DNA of 64,000 bases from an uncultured Aquimarina sp. Lineage in GTDB: Bacteria; Bacteroidota; Bacteroidia; Flavobacteriales; Flavobacteriaceae. Shown here one piece after another: positions 52,699 through 61,109 of this stretch. The position numbers and the translations under genes were made by a program. The number at the start of each line of letters is the position of its first letter. Positions within the stretch are counted from its first letter, which is position 1. Location: positions 124,001 to 188,000 of the forward strand of contig CANNBP010000005.1 in NCBI GenBank assembly GCA_947502885.1. Direction: 5' to 3'. Under the pieces are notes generated by a model, which worked only from the letters and a program-made list of their open reading frames with translations, made no database searches and had not been told where the DNA came from.

Positions 52699-54413
52699 AA
52701 AAAAGTACGAGCATCACATTACTGACCACAGGCATCGGATTGATTGCCGGGCTTTGGGCGTGGTATGATCACCGTACTCAAAGCACATTTAAAACTAATA
52801 TGATCTCTAAGGATCTCCCTGAAGATAATTTTATAGCATCTTCAGACGAGGATCAAACCTCCAATACTTTTACATCTGTATCCACAAAGAAGAAGCGTGT
52901 TCTGTTACCAAAACTGTCACCAAGATCTTTTAAAAGAAATCATTCTATTGCGAGGAGCAAAACAGAGGTTCAACATTCCTTAGCAGAAAGCTATGAAACC
53001 ACACAAATCACAATTACCAATACTTCGGATACAGCCCGTGAGGTACATTTATGGAATGGGCATCAAAAACCGCCTTTGAGCATACCCCTTCCAGAGGATA
53101 TACAGGATCATGTGGTGCGTACTATTGGTACCAGTGGTTCACAGGGAACAGGTATTTATCCACAAGGCATTGTGGTGAACCCTTACAATGGAAAAACCTA
53201 TATCGCCAACCAATTGTCAAATTCCATTAGTGTTTTGGACACGAGTGGAAACTTACAACATATGATAACCCTACCTACTTTTGGTAACCCTTATGGTCTT
53301 TCACCCACTGACCTGACCGTAGATTCCCATGCTGATTCCCCAAACTACGGGAAGGTCTATGTGGTGAATACCATTGGGGATAGTATCAGTATTTTAGGAA
53401 CTGACTTTACCGTAGAAAAAACAATTTCCGTAGGAATACGTCCTGTAGCCATCGCCTTTAATACCATTAATGCAACTTTATATATAGCCAATATTGCAGA
53501 GGACACAGTTAGTGTGATCGATACGGGTTCGGCAACGGTTATCCATACCATTGCTGTGGGAAAAGCTCCTAGTCATATTACCATTCACCCTGTAACTGGG
53601 CAGGCTTTTGTTTTGAACTCTGGAGATACCAGTATTACGATTATTGATGCAAATCATCAACTTACCAATACCATCAATATCAATGGTGGCAACCAGATAA
53701 CAGCTACGACTTATAGTCCTAACACCAATAGTGTATATGTGGTTTCTTCTGGAAACAATCGGATGATTCCTTTGCGTTTGGATACTCAAACACTAGGGAA
53801 TGCTATTGAGGTAGGAGCCTCTCCACACCCTATTTTGTATCATCCCAATAATGGGTTTATCTATGTGGGCAATCGAGGGGATGATACCTTTACCATTATT
53901 GATGGTAATGAAGAAGTCGTAGAAACTTTATCTCTTGGCGCTGTTCATTATGCAGTTGCCATTGATACGACCAACGATAGCATCTATAGCACCAATCCTA
54001 CGGCAGGAACGATTGCACTTATTTCTTATGCCAAAGAAAGTAGTGCTGTGGTAATTAATGGAAGCTATTTTGAAAAAAGAGAAGATTTTATCTACAATCC
54101 TGCGAAAATTGAACATATCCGATTTGTCTTTTCCGGTACTGAAAGATTTCATGTGTTAGCGGTACAACGTGAGCGTATGACTGGAGGGAGCACAAAAGAA
54201 CCTATTTCCTTTTCAAGATATACCCATCCTCAAAACTTTTCCAATGTAGCAGAGGTAACCGGAATGAAGGGAATGATTATCGATGGACATATGGGTTGGT
54301 TGTTTGAGATCGCAGCCAAACAAACCATTACCATTGTCACTTACTATAAGCAAATTGAAACCTCAAATCTATTAGAATATGCAATACATCATCAGAAAAA
54401 CAGAACGCTATGA
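52695..54413 (+). CDS. Membrane-anchored seven-bladed YVTN beta-propeller (572 aa)
   Basis: An N-terminal membrane helix (about 7-23, ITLLTTGIGLIAGLWAW) is followed by a linker and seven YVTN-type repeats (about 155-450), for example NGKTYIANQLSNSISVLDTS, YGKVYVVNTIGDSISILGTD, NATLYIANIAEDTVSVIDTG and NGFIYVGNRGDDTFTIIDGN. A beta-rich C-terminal domain of about 110 residues ends it. Propellers of this type bind sugars or proteins outside the cell; host receptor binding or particle assembly is possible. Its start and stop both overlap neighbours by four bases. Confidence 0.78.
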   Translation: MKKSTSITLLTTGIGLIAGLWAWYDHRTQSTFKTNMISKDLPEDNFIASSDEDQTSNTFTSVSTKKKRVLLPKLSPRSFKRNHSIARSKTEVQHSLAESYETTQITITNTSDTAREVHLWNGHQKPPLSIPLPEDIQDHVVRTIGTSGSQGTGIYPQGIVVNPYNGKTYIANQLSNSISVLDTSGNLQHMITLPTFGNPYGLSPTDLTVDSHADSPNYGKVYVVNTIGDSISILGTDFTVEKTISVGIRPVAIAFNTINATLYIANIAEDTVSVIDTGSATVIHTIAVGKAPSHITIHPVTGQAFVLNSGDTSITIIDANHQLTNTININGGNQITATTYSPNTNSVYVVSSGNNRMIPLRLDTQTLGNAIEVGASPHPILYHPNNGFIYVGNRGDDTFTIIDGNEEVVETLSLGAVHYAVAIDTTNDSIYSTNPTAGTIALISYAKESSAVVINGSYFEKREDFIYNPAKIEHIRFVFSGTERFHVLAVQRERMTGGSTKEPISFSRYTHPQNFSNVAEVTGMKGMIIDGHMGWLFEIAAKQTITIVTYYKQIETSNLLEYAIHHQKNRTL

Positions 54414-54841
54414 ACAACATATTAGATACTGCGTTGGCAGAATACGGAGTTACCGAGGTTGTAGGTAAGACCCACAATCCTCGAATTCTACAATACTCTA
54501 GAGAAATAGGACACTCATGGGTACAGAATGATGAATTGTCATGGTGCAGTATTTTTGCCAATTGGGTTGCTATGAAAGCAGGCTGTCAAAGAAGTAGAAA
54601 ACTAGATGCTAGATCATGGCTCAAAGTAGGTACACCTGTAACCACACCCAAAATGGGAGATGTCGTAGTCTTATGGAGAGAACAAAAAAACAGTTGGAAA
54701 GGGCATGTCGGTTTTTTTATCAACTATAGCGAGGATAAAAAATACATCAATGTCTTAGGTGGCAATCAGAATAATCAAGTGTGTATCAAACCCTATCCGG
54801 TGTATCGCTTACTCGGATATCGATCCATTTCGAAGGTCTAA
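54410..54841 (+). CDS. NlpC/P60-CHAP-like cysteine peptidoglycan hydrolase (143 aa)
   Basis: The catalytic Cys lies in LSWCSIFANWVAMKAG (C46) and the catalytic His in WKGHVGFFI (H99), as in the CHAP-related TIGR02594 family of small phage wall hydrolases. GNQNNQVCIKPYPVYRLLGY near the C-terminus is also typical. It would cleave peptide cross-links in peptidoglycan. No membrane segment is seen. It overlaps the propeller gene by four bases. Confidence 0.82.
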   Translation: MNNILDTALAEYGVTEVVGKTHNPRILQYSREIGHSWVQNDELSWCSIFANWVAMKAGCQRSRKLDARSWLKVGTPVTTPKMGDVVVLWREQKNSWKGHVGFFINYSEDKKYINVLGGNQNNQVCIKPYPVYRLLGYRSISKV

Positions 54842-54884
54842 CCGAGCCAAAAAAAGAACATGAATAACCATAAAAAAAGAAGTA

Positions 54885-55070
54885 ATGAAAACAGGAATAG
54901 CAGTTTTAGGAGGATTTATCCTTGGTGCAATCCTCTATTCAAGAGGATGCTCCAAACATCAAAAACTTAAAGAGCGAAAATATAAAAAGAACCTAAAATA
55001 TGTCCTTAAGGATATGAAAGTACCTGATCAAGTGATCACCAGTAAAATTAATGGAGTGTTTGAAGTATAA
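54885..55070 (+). CDS. Small membrane-anchored basic protein (61 aa)
   Basis: An N-terminal membrane helix (residues about 4-19, GIAVLGGFILGAILYS) is followed by a Lys-rich cytosol- or lumen-facing tail (KLKERKYKKNLKYVLKDMKV). One of the family of small N-anchored proteins in this operon. Confidence 0.6.
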   Translation: MKTGIAVLGGFILGAILYSRGCSKHQKLKERKYKKNLKYVLKDMKVPDQVITSKINGVFEV

Positions 55071-55076
55071 CTATCT

Positions 55077-55532
55077 ATGCCAATACCTATTAAAATACAA
55101 CAAAAGCGTTTTGTCATCCCTGAATCGGGTGATCCCTGTGAGTTATGGGTAGGCTATTTCAAGCAGCTCAAAAAACATACAGGAACCAACAACGCCCGTA
55201 TGTTATGGTTAGTGACTTGGAAATCCAATGGAGATGCAAGCTGTACTACGAATCCAAGGTTTCATACATGGCTTGCTAGAAATAAAATTGATGTTTCCAA
55301 TGCAGCCACTAGAACCGTAGCAGATATTTCTTCTATGGGAAGCAATGTTATGGGATTGGGTAAAAACTTAACTGGTTTTTTAACCTGGGGAGTTCCCATC
55401 ACTTTGGGATTTTTATTACTGGTAATCGGAGTAGTGCTTTGGAATACTTCTAAAAAAGCAGATGTTATGGATCTGGCGATGTTATCACCTGCAGGAAGAG
55501 GTGCAACGGCTTTAAAATTGTTACAAAAATGA
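55077..55532 (+). CDS. Membrane protein of virion-like operon (151 aa)
   Basis: A globular N-terminal domain (RFVIPESGDPCELWVGYFKQ; ARMLWLVTWKSNGDASC) with two cysteines is followed by a membrane helix (about 102-120, WGVPITLGFLLLVIGVVLW) and a short tail. It overlaps the next gene by four bases. No family is recognised. Confidence 0.6.
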   Translation: MPIPIKIQQKRFVIPESGDPCELWVGYFKQLKKHTGTNNARMLWLVTWKSNGDASCTTNPRFHTWLARNKIDVSNAATRTVADISSMGSNVMGLGKNLTGFLTWGVPITLGFLLLVIGVVLWNTSKKADVMDLAMLSPAGRGATALKLLQK

Positions 55533-56020
55533 GAAAGACAGCAAACTTACAATTTTTGGGAGGAGTGATGGTTTTGGGCTTAACAGCTTCTCTGTACTAT
55601 TCCTTCACCAAAAAAAGAAAGGACAACCTTACAGATAAGTTTTTAATGATACTTACTCAAAAATTAGATCCATCATCCAAAGGTTTGGCTTCGGAAAATG
55701 CTTTTGATATTCGATATAAAGATAGAGTGCTGCATACCATTTCAGGGAATATAGCGGTGTTAAAAAAGAGTAGAGCAATACAACTCGCCAAACAATTACA
55801 TGCAGGATTTAAGCCTTGGTACCAGGATGATAATGAAGAGTTGATCTATACCATTTTGAGAGAGTGTAAAGACAAGGTACAAGTATCACAGATGGCGAAA
55901 GCGTATAGGGACGAATATAAGATCAATCTGATCGAGCAATTACAGAAACATTTTAATGCTACTGAAATTGCGAAGGTATTGGCCATTGTTAATCCTTTAC
56001 CTCCATATAGAACCGTATAA
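55529..56020 (+). CDS. N-anchored annexin-like protein, copy 1 (163 aa)
   Basis: A membrane helix (about 9-26, LGGVMVLGLTASLYYSF) is followed by a C-terminal domain (about 55-163) that reads like an annexin repeat: DNEELIYTILRECKDKVQ.. then QMAKAYRDEYKINLIEQLQK.. and LPPYRTV at the end. Annexin repeats bind membranes through calcium loops in other proteins; whether this one does is not known. The next gene encodes a paralog. Confidence 0.6.
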   Translation: MRKTANLQFLGGVMVLGLTASLYYSFTKKRKDNLTDKFLMILTQKLDPSSKGLASENAFDIRYKDRVLHTISGNIAVLKKSRAIQLAKQLHAGFKPWYQDDNEELIYTILRECKDKVQVSQMAKAYRDEYKINLIEQLQKHFNATEIAKVLAIVNPLPPYRTV

Positions 56021-56030
56021 AAACATAGTA

Positions 56031-56552
56031 ATGAAAATGACAAAAAAGACATGGGGAGTAATAGCAGGGTCTACAATAATGATCATAAGTATAGGTGGAT
56101 ATCTGTTATGGAAGCAACGAAAGCAGCGTCAAACAGCAGAAATACAGCTTGGAATCACATCAGGAAGTGCTAAAAGAATATTTCAAAACACTAGTGGAAT
56201 AGCAATTACAGAACCCAATTGGAAGAACCCATACGACATGAACTATATCAAGGATGTTAAAAACTGGCTAAAAGGAAAACGGATGAAAGAACTCAATCCT
56301 CATATCGCAGTAGACTACGCCAAAAGATTAAAAACTGCAAAGGGAAAATGGGATGATAAGGAGGAAGTAGTGGAATGGGTATTTAATCAGCTACAGGATA
56401 AGACACAGGTCGCCAGTATAGCCAAAGCCTTTTATAAAGCACATAACCAAATGGATATGTGGCGGTATCTACGAAGTTTTTTAAGTGATTCAGAATTGAA
56501 ACGCTATGTACATATCCCGGTTAGGAAATTACCAAACTATAGATTGGTGTAA
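56031..56552 (+). CDS. N-anchored annexin-like protein, copy 2 (173 aa)
   Basis: ATG 56031 (MKMTKKTWGVIAGSTIMIIS) is chosen, since upstream frame overlaps the previous gene. An N-terminal helix (about 8-25) is followed by the same domain as copy 1 (DKEEVVEWVFNQLQDKTQVA.. then IAKAFYKAHNQMDMWRYLRS.. and LPNYRLV). The two C-terminal domains align along their length with limited identity, so this is an old tandem duplication. Confidence 0.6.
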   Translation: MKMTKKTWGVIAGSTIMIISIGGYLLWKQRKQRQTAEIQLGITSGSAKRIFQNTSGIAITEPNWKNPYDMNYIKDVKNWLKGKRMKELNPHIAVDYAKRLKTAKGKWDDKEEVVEWVFNQLQDKTQVASIAKAFYKAHNQMDMWRYLRSFLSDSELKRYVHIPVRKLPNYRLV

Positions 56553-56588
56553 GATGTTAGCGGGCCCCCTATTTAAAACACGATAAAG

Positions 56589-57032
56589 ATGAAAAAGAAA
56601 ACCATACAAACTGCTTCCAAAAAGAACACGACCCTATGGATAGGATTAGGTGTCATAGCCCTATTAGGAGGAGCAACCTCCTGGATGGTAAAGAAGCGAA
56701 AAGAAAAAGAAGAAGCCCAGCTATTAGGGATCACAGAGGACAGTCCTAAAGAAATCAAAAAAATGGGAAGGACTTCTACTTCTAGATTTCGATGCATTAA
56801 CAAAGCGTATCCTTTGGGCTATGGCACCTGCCATGCGGATGTAAAAATCCTACAACGCTACCTAAAAATATATAAAGAAGATTTAGGAAGTAGTGGTGCT
56901 ACCAAGGACGGAGTTGATGGTATGTTTGGCAGTAAAACAGCCAAAGCAGCCCGAAAACACTTAGGGAAAGTTTCTTTTACCAAACAAGATATTCAAGGCA
57001 TGAAAACAAGTATAAAAATAATCAAAGTATGA
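56589..57032 (+). CDS. N-anchored peptidoglycan-binding protein (147 aa)
   Basis: A membrane helix (about 15-33, TLWIGLGVIALLGGATSWMV) and a Lys/Glu-rich linker precede a PG-binding-type domain (about 68-130, HADVKILQRYLKIYKE then DGVDGMFGSKTAKAARKHLG). The overlap with the next start is ATGA. It probably holds a lytic or structural complex against the wall. Confidence 0.7.
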   Translation: MKKKTIQTASKKNTTLWIGLGVIALLGGATSWMVKKRKEKEEAQLLGITEDSPKEIKKMGRTSTSRFRCINKAYPLGYGTCHADVKILQRYLKIYKEDLGSSGATKDGVDGMFGSKTAKAARKHLGKVSFTKQDIQGMKTSIKIIKV

Positions 57033-57454
57033 TCAGCACTAAACAACTTTATGTAGTAGGAGCAATTACTGGAATAGGGATATTAGCGTACTTTTTATAT
57101 TCAAAGAAAACGGCTGCGGTTCCAAAAAGAACCACCCCACCCAAACCTGAACCCGTTCAGGAAAACAATTATACTACGGTACAAAAGACGCTCAAGGATC
57201 AAGAGCAAAAAAAAGTACAAAAAGAGAGCAGTACATTTCCATTGCAATCAGGAAGCGCGAGTAAAGAAGTAGAACGCTTACAAATATGGTTACTTCGCAA
57301 TCATGGTTGGAAAGGAGCTGTAACAGGCATATTTGACCCTCAAACCCTGCGATTGGTACGAAAGAGTTTGAAACGCGATACTGTAGATCAGGCTACCTAT
57401 ACCCAACATCAAATGGGAATTCCCATTCATAGGCAAATACACACATCATCATGA
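57029..57454 (+). CDS. N-anchored peptidoglycan-binding protein (141 aa)
   Basis: A membrane helix (about 6-23, LYVVGAITGIGILAYFLYS) and a Pro/Lys/Gln linker lead to a PG-binding domain (about 75-130, KEVERLQIWLLRNHGWKGAV then TGIFDPQTLRLVRKSL). It resembles the preceding protein in plan but shows little identity. Coupled by ATGA on both sides. Confidence 0.7.
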   Translation: MISTKQLYVVGAITGIGILAYFLYSKKTAAVPKRTTPPKPEPVQENNYTTVQKTLKDQEQKKVQKESSTFPLQSGSASKEVERLQIWLLRNHGWKGAVTGIFDPQTLRLVRKSLKRDTVDQATYTQHQMGIPIHRQIHTSS

Positions 57455-57675
57455 AACAAAGAAGAAGTATTAAAAACTATCTCGATGCCTTAGTGGATAA
57501 AGATGGTTTAAAAACAGAAGTGACCATTACCTTGACCAATGAAACCTTACTAAAAATCATAGGGGCATTATTGCTATCAGGAGTCACGGTGGTGATGCTA
57601 TCACATTTGATTAAAAACGCATTTCCTAACATGCAATTAGCAGCCATTCAAAAACAAATAGCAAATCTTAAATAA
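57451..57675 (+). CDS. Small single-helix membrane protein (74 aa)
   Basis: A basic N-terminus (MKQRRSIKNYLDALVDKDGL) precedes a membrane helix (about 35-55, LLKIIGALLLSGVTVVMLSH) and a short tail. Size and topology fit a holin or minor virion membrane protein. Coupled to the upstream gene. Confidence 0.6.
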   Translation: MKQRRSIKNYLDALVDKDGLKTEVTITLTNETLLKIIGALLLSGVTVVMLSHLIKNAFPNMQLAAIQKQIANLK

Positions 57676-57691
57676 ATTCAATTACACTTCT

Positions 57692-58033
57692 ATGGAAACA
57701 GTTTTTCAAAACATTGCAGGATATCTCAACTCCTTAGATTGGGGATATATCCTCACTTTTATTTTGATTTCATATGGAATCAATCACCCCACTTTTAGAG
57801 CTTTTATTATAAATGGCTTAGGGATTACCCTTAAAACCCGATATCGTGTGCTCATTGTAGGAGTTCTTTATGGAGTACTTATTTTCTTTCTAAGGGAGTA
57901 TGCCTTGAGTGGTATAGAGATCTTATTTCAATCCTTTGTCTTTGCCCTGGTATTTCACAAACTCATCATAGAACTAGTTATAGAGCGATTTTTTCCCAAA
58001 AAACAAAAACAACAAAAAGACGAATACTTATGA
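57692..58033 (+). CDS. Multi-helix membrane protein, holin-like (113 aa)
   Basis: Three hydrophobic segments (about 17-33, 49-65 and 77-95; for example RVLIVGVLYGVLIFFL) and a charged C-terminus (KKQKQQKDEYL). This is the pattern of a class I holin. The next gene overlaps by four bases and has a spanin-like plan, which supports a lysis cassette. Confidence 0.6.
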   Translation: METVFQNIAGYLNSLDWGYILTFILISYGINHPTFRAFIINGLGITLKTRYRVLIVGVLYGVLIFFLREYALSGIEILFQSFVFALVFHKLIIELVIERFFPKKQKQQKDEYL

Positions 58034-58323
58034 ATACCTGGAAATGGATAGTACAACTAATCATCATCATTGGAGGGCTTACAGTTCTACTGGCCTTGGT
58101 TATTCCACAAGAAGAACAAGGTATACGACAAAAAGAAGTCACACACCATAAGATGCTGGCGTATTATAACAAGCGATTACTTGAAGTCAATGACATTTTG
58201 GATGAAGAACTCTTTTTACTGGAAACGCATTCCGATAGCCTTCGCACATTGATTGCCAAACAAGAATTAAAAATTAAAGAACTAAAAACAAAAATTAAAT
58301 ATGGAAACCGGCTATCAAAGTGA
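58030..58323 (+). CDS. N-anchored coiled-coil protein, spanin-like (97 aa)
   Basis: A membrane helix (about 7-25, IVQLIIIIGGLTVLLALVI) is followed by a coiled coil for the rest of the protein (EVTHHKMLAYYNKRLLEVND; SLRTLIAKQELKIKELKTKI). This is the plan of an inner-membrane spanin subunit; an outer-membrane partner is not obvious. Its end overlaps the next gene by 23 bp. Confidence 0.6.
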   Translation: MNTWKWIVQLIIIIGGLTVLLALVIPQEEQGIRQKEVTHHKMLAYYNKRLLEVNDILDEELFLLETHSDSLRTLIAKQELKIKELKTKIKYGNRLSK

Positions 58324-59065
58324 TTTAACTCTGAATAGTATCAGAGGAACAGGAAATATCCCTATTGAAAATAGTTTAGGAGGATATGGAGTTACCATAG
58401 GAAATGGCGTTAATCTATATTATGTATTGCTTACCCCTAGGTTAATAGCTCCATATAAAACAGGGCTTCCGTTAAACATCTACTTTCATAAACCCAATAC
58501 TGGAGCTTCACAAATAAATATCGATAGAAAGGGCTTAGTACCCTTAAAAAAGTTCGATGGAACTGAATTGGTGGACTTGGAGTCGGGAGATATCCAGACA
58601 GGAGTAATATACACCCTTGTTTTTGATGGAACGGTTTTTCAGGTGCTTACAGGAGTACAAGCTAAAGTGGCTACTGGAAGAGGAATACAACAGGAAGTAC
58701 TTGCTATTGAGGATAGAAACATAGAAAGAAACCTGGTTTTCTATTACCAGGAACAAAACAAATATGCTGTGCTAAATGGGAATATGGTGATACCTATTGA
58801 TATTAGGTTAAGAAGGACAGGAGGAGCTGGTCAAATCTCAGGGGCAGTACTTAAGATGCCATTACCTATAGAAACTATTGGGGTGATCTCATGGACAACC
58901 TTAAGTACTGAAGGAAACCCATTTTTTTGTCGATTAAGTGATTTAGGAGTGGTATTTATCGAAGGTACTTTAAGTTCTGCCATAGATGAAGTCGTGCTAA
59001 ATTTTCCAACCTATATCGCCAAATTTCCGTTACAGTTTCCTAGAACCCCTCTTTTTAATCAATAA
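58301..59065 (+). CDS. Beta-rich spike/receptor-binding-like protein (254 aa)
   Basis: An N-terminal region LTLNSIRGTGNIPIENSLGG is followed by a phage-fibre type segment (NIYFHKPNTGASQINIDRKG; GLVPLKKFDGTELVDLESGD; GVIYTLVFDGTVFQVLTGV), then a beta-rich C-terminal half. The middle closely matches the pattern of tail-fibre and base-plate receptor proteins of tailed phages. With no tail genes here, a vertex spike is the natural alternative. Confidence 0.7.
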   Translation: METGYQSDLTLNSIRGTGNIPIENSLGGYGVTIGNGVNLYYVLLTPRLIAPYKTGLPLNIYFHKPNTGASQINIDRKGLVPLKKFDGTELVDLESGDIQTGVIYTLVFDGTVFQVLTGVQAKVATGRGIQQEVLAIEDRNIERNLVFYYQEQNKYAVLNGNMVIPIDIRLRRTGGAGQISGAVLKMPLPIETIGVISWTTLSTEGNPFFCRLSDLGVVFIEGTLSSAIDEVVLNFPTYIAKFPLQFPRTPLFNQ

Positions 59066-59074
59066 ATCACGACT

Positions 59075-59704
59075 ATGCTATCCCCCAAAGAAAAATTTGT
59101 GATTCAGTATTACCCCTATGCTAAGAAAGCATCGGAGCAGTCAGGGATTCCAATTTTGTTTGCTTTGGCACAAAGCGCCTTAGAATCGGGTTGGGGGAAA
59201 TCTGCTAAAGGGAATATGATGTTTGGGATCAAAAAAGGATCAGGTAGAAATTACGGAGGTTGGTCCGATAGAAGGAGCCAATTAATCACAACCACGGAAT
59301 ATGCTAATGTATCTACACGAAAATTTCCATATATCTATCCAGGATATCCCAAACGGACTAGTAGTGGAAAATGGAAATACAAGATAAAAGATACATTCAG
59401 AGCCTATCCCACTCCCTTTCATTCTTTTATGGATTGGGCAGGCTTGTTAAAAAAGAATGGGCGTTATGTGCTAGCATTACGATATACCAAAAGACCCTAT
59501 CGTTTTGCAGAGGAAGTGGCTAAAGCTGGATATGCTACAGATCCGAACTATGCTGCTAAGGTCAAGCGATTGATGAAGGAAATTGAGCATATCATAATTC
59601 TAAAAAAATTACACAAACGAAAAATGAGTATGGCCCCTATAGTGTTACTCACTATAAGTGCAGCTCTTGTTTTTGTGATGGTAATGAAGTCTAACCCCAA
59701 ATAA
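59075..59704 (+). CDS. Glucosaminidase (GH73-like) with C-terminal anchor (209 aa)
   Basis: A glucosaminidase domain covers residues 1-170, with ALAQSALESGWGKSAKGNMM (E37 catalytic) and AYPTPFHSFMDWAGLLKKNG. It cleaves the glycan chain of peptidoglycan. A C-terminal hydrophobic helix (about 186-205, MAPIVLLTISAALVFVMVMK) anchors it, which is unusual for a free endolysin and suggests a particle-bound lysin that opens the wall during entry. Confidence 0.85.
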   Translation: MLSPKEKFVIQYYPYAKKASEQSGIPILFALAQSALESGWGKSAKGNMMFGIKKGSGRNYGGWSDRRSQLITTTEYANVSTRKFPYIYPGYPKRTSSGKWKYKIKDTFRAYPTPFHSFMDWAGLLKKNGRYVLALRYTKRPYRFAEEVAKAGYATDPNYAAKVKRLMKEIEHIIILKKLHKRKMSMAPIVLLTISAALVFVMVMKSNPK

Positions 59705-59710
59705 AGAACT

Positions 59711-60028
59711 ATGGATTACATCAAACTGGCAGGTATTGTTTTAGGGAGTACTGCTTTATCCGAAACGGTAAAGTACCTATTGCAGTATCGTACTCAAAAA
59801 AAGCTAAAAAAAGCAGAGATCAGAAACCTTGATGCGCAAACCGATGAGAAAGTAGCACAGAACTGGATGCAATGGTCAGAAAAGATGGAGGGGCGTATTG
59901 ATGAATTGGAGAGAGATAATAAAGAAATGAAAGAAAAAGTGGTGATGCAGCGTAAGGAAATCAATGAACTTAAAAAATACATTGATCAATTGGAAGAGGA
60001 ACTGCGAACCTATCAAAACAATAAATAA
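59711..60028 (+). CDS. N-terminal helix plus coiled-coil protein (105 aa)
   Basis: A weak hydrophobic N-terminal helix (about 4-20, IKLAGIVLGSTALSETV) is followed by a long coiled coil (KKLKKAEIRNLDAQTDEKVA; MEGRIDELERDNKEMKEKVV). Possibly structural or spanin-related. Its stop overlaps the next start (TAATG). Confidence 0.6.
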   Translation: MDYIKLAGIVLGSTALSETVKYLLQYRTQKKLKKAEIRNLDAQTDEKVAQNWMQWSEKMEGRIDELERDNKEMKEKVVMQRKEINELKKYIDQLEEELRTYQNNK

Positions 60029-60174
60029 TGGCAGTAAATAAAAGAAATCCGTGGCTCAATGTCATATTTGGTGCTTTTCTCCTGGTGAGTATCGCTAAGG
60101 GAGGAATTGTGATTTATGATTGGAATGAAAAACGGAAAGGCAAGAAATCTTGTAATTGTACAAAAAAGCAATGA
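60028..60174 (+). CDS. 48-residue membrane protein
   Basis: ATG 60028 (MAVNKRNPWLNVIFGAFLLV) to TGA 60174. One membrane helix (about 10-28), then a basic tail with two cysteines (KGKKSCNCTKKQ). It is coupled to both neighbours (TAATG before, ATGA after), so it is very likely translated. Confidence 0.6.
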   Translation: MAVNKRNPWLNVIFGAFLLVSIAKGGIVIYDWNEKRKGKKSCNCTKKQ

Positions 60175-60659
60175 CAAAACAAGAGCAATATATCATCCTT
60201 GGAGTAGGTGCTGCATTGGTAATTACAACAGCAATAGTAATTGCCAAAAGAAAGGCTAAACCTAACATTAACATGAGTGTATTTGATAGTCCGGATCGTC
60301 GAGGCTCAGGAAACTGTATGGATAAGCGATTGATAAGCATGTTGCAACAATTGGCTAAAAAGGCAAAGTATCCCATTTTTCAAAAGATCAATTCAGGAGC
60401 AAGAACTGCGTATTGGAACTCAAAAGTTGGAGGAGTGTCGAACTCAGCCCATAAAATGCCCAAATGCATGGCAGTGGATATCAGTACACCCACAAAAGCC
60501 ATCAGAAACAAAATCGTGGTGATGGCCAAACTCATCGGTTTTAAGAGAATCGGGGTAGGAAGAACCTTTGTACATCTCGATGTAGATCCTTCAAAATCGC
60601 AAAATGTGGCTTGGGGTTATCCTGCAGGAACAAAGCCACCAATTAATCCTTTTAGATAA
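60171..60659 (+). CDS. N-anchored M15-family peptidase (162 aa)
   Basis: ATG 60171 (MTKQEQYIILGVGAALVITT) overlaps the previous stop by four bases and is preferred to TTG 60156. A membrane helix (about 7-24) precedes an M15-type domain: SGARTAYWNSKVGGVS, SAHKMPKCMAVDIST (His and Asp zinc ligands) and VHLDVDPSK (third ligand). It would cut peptide stems in peptidoglycan. Confidence 0.82.
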   Translation: MTKQEQYIILGVGAALVITTAIVIAKRKAKPNINMSVFDSPDRRGSGNCMDKRLISMLQQLAKKAKYPIFQKINSGARTAYWNSKVGGVSNSAHKMPKCMAVDISTPTKAIRNKIVVMAKLIGFKRIGVGRTFVHLDVDPSKSQNVAWGYPAGTKPPINPFR

Positions 60660-60670
60660 ATTATATCGAC

Positions 60671-61108
60671 ATGAATACATGTAAACTACAGAAAAACCCA
60701 TATCCTCATCAGAATATAGGGATTCTTCTAAATTATATTGAAGAACTGGTACTAATTAGTGCCAAAGAACGAGGGCTTATTCCAATACCTGAACGGCAAG
60801 GAGGGTATCAGGATTTAAAAGTACTCAGTAGTAAAGCACAAAGTTTACGTATTCCTGAAGAAGCAGTATCCGCGACTATTATGGTAGAAGCAGATCAAAC
60901 GATTTTCCAAAAAAACAGAGCAATCCGTTTTAAGGAAAATGGAGCAATTCCAACATCTAATTCGGGATTTGCACTTGGTGACAATGACATATATACCATA
61001 GTTGGTAAAGACAACCTAACAAATTTTAATGTAATAGGGATAGAAGAAAGTAAAACACATTTTCTAAGAATACAGTATTACAAAACAGCGCAAATACCAC
61101 CACAATAA
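60671..61108 (+). CDS. Beta-rich spike-associated protein (145 aa)
   Basis: A helical N-terminus (NIGILLNYIEELVLISAKER) is followed by a beta-rich part (EEAVSATIMVEADQTIFQKN; SGFALGDNDIYTIVGKDN). It starts 11 bp after the peptidase gene and ends 1 bp before the last gene of the operon. It resembles base-domain proteins of fibres but has no firm family. Confidence 0.6.
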   Translation: MNTCKLQKNPYPHQNIGILLNYIEELVLISAKERGLIPIPERQGGYQDLKVLSSKAQSLRIPEEAVSATIMVEADQTIFQKNRAIRFKENGAIPTSNSGFALGDNDIYTIVGKDNLTNFNVIGIEESKTHFLRIQYYKTAQIPPQ

Positions 61109-61109
61109 A

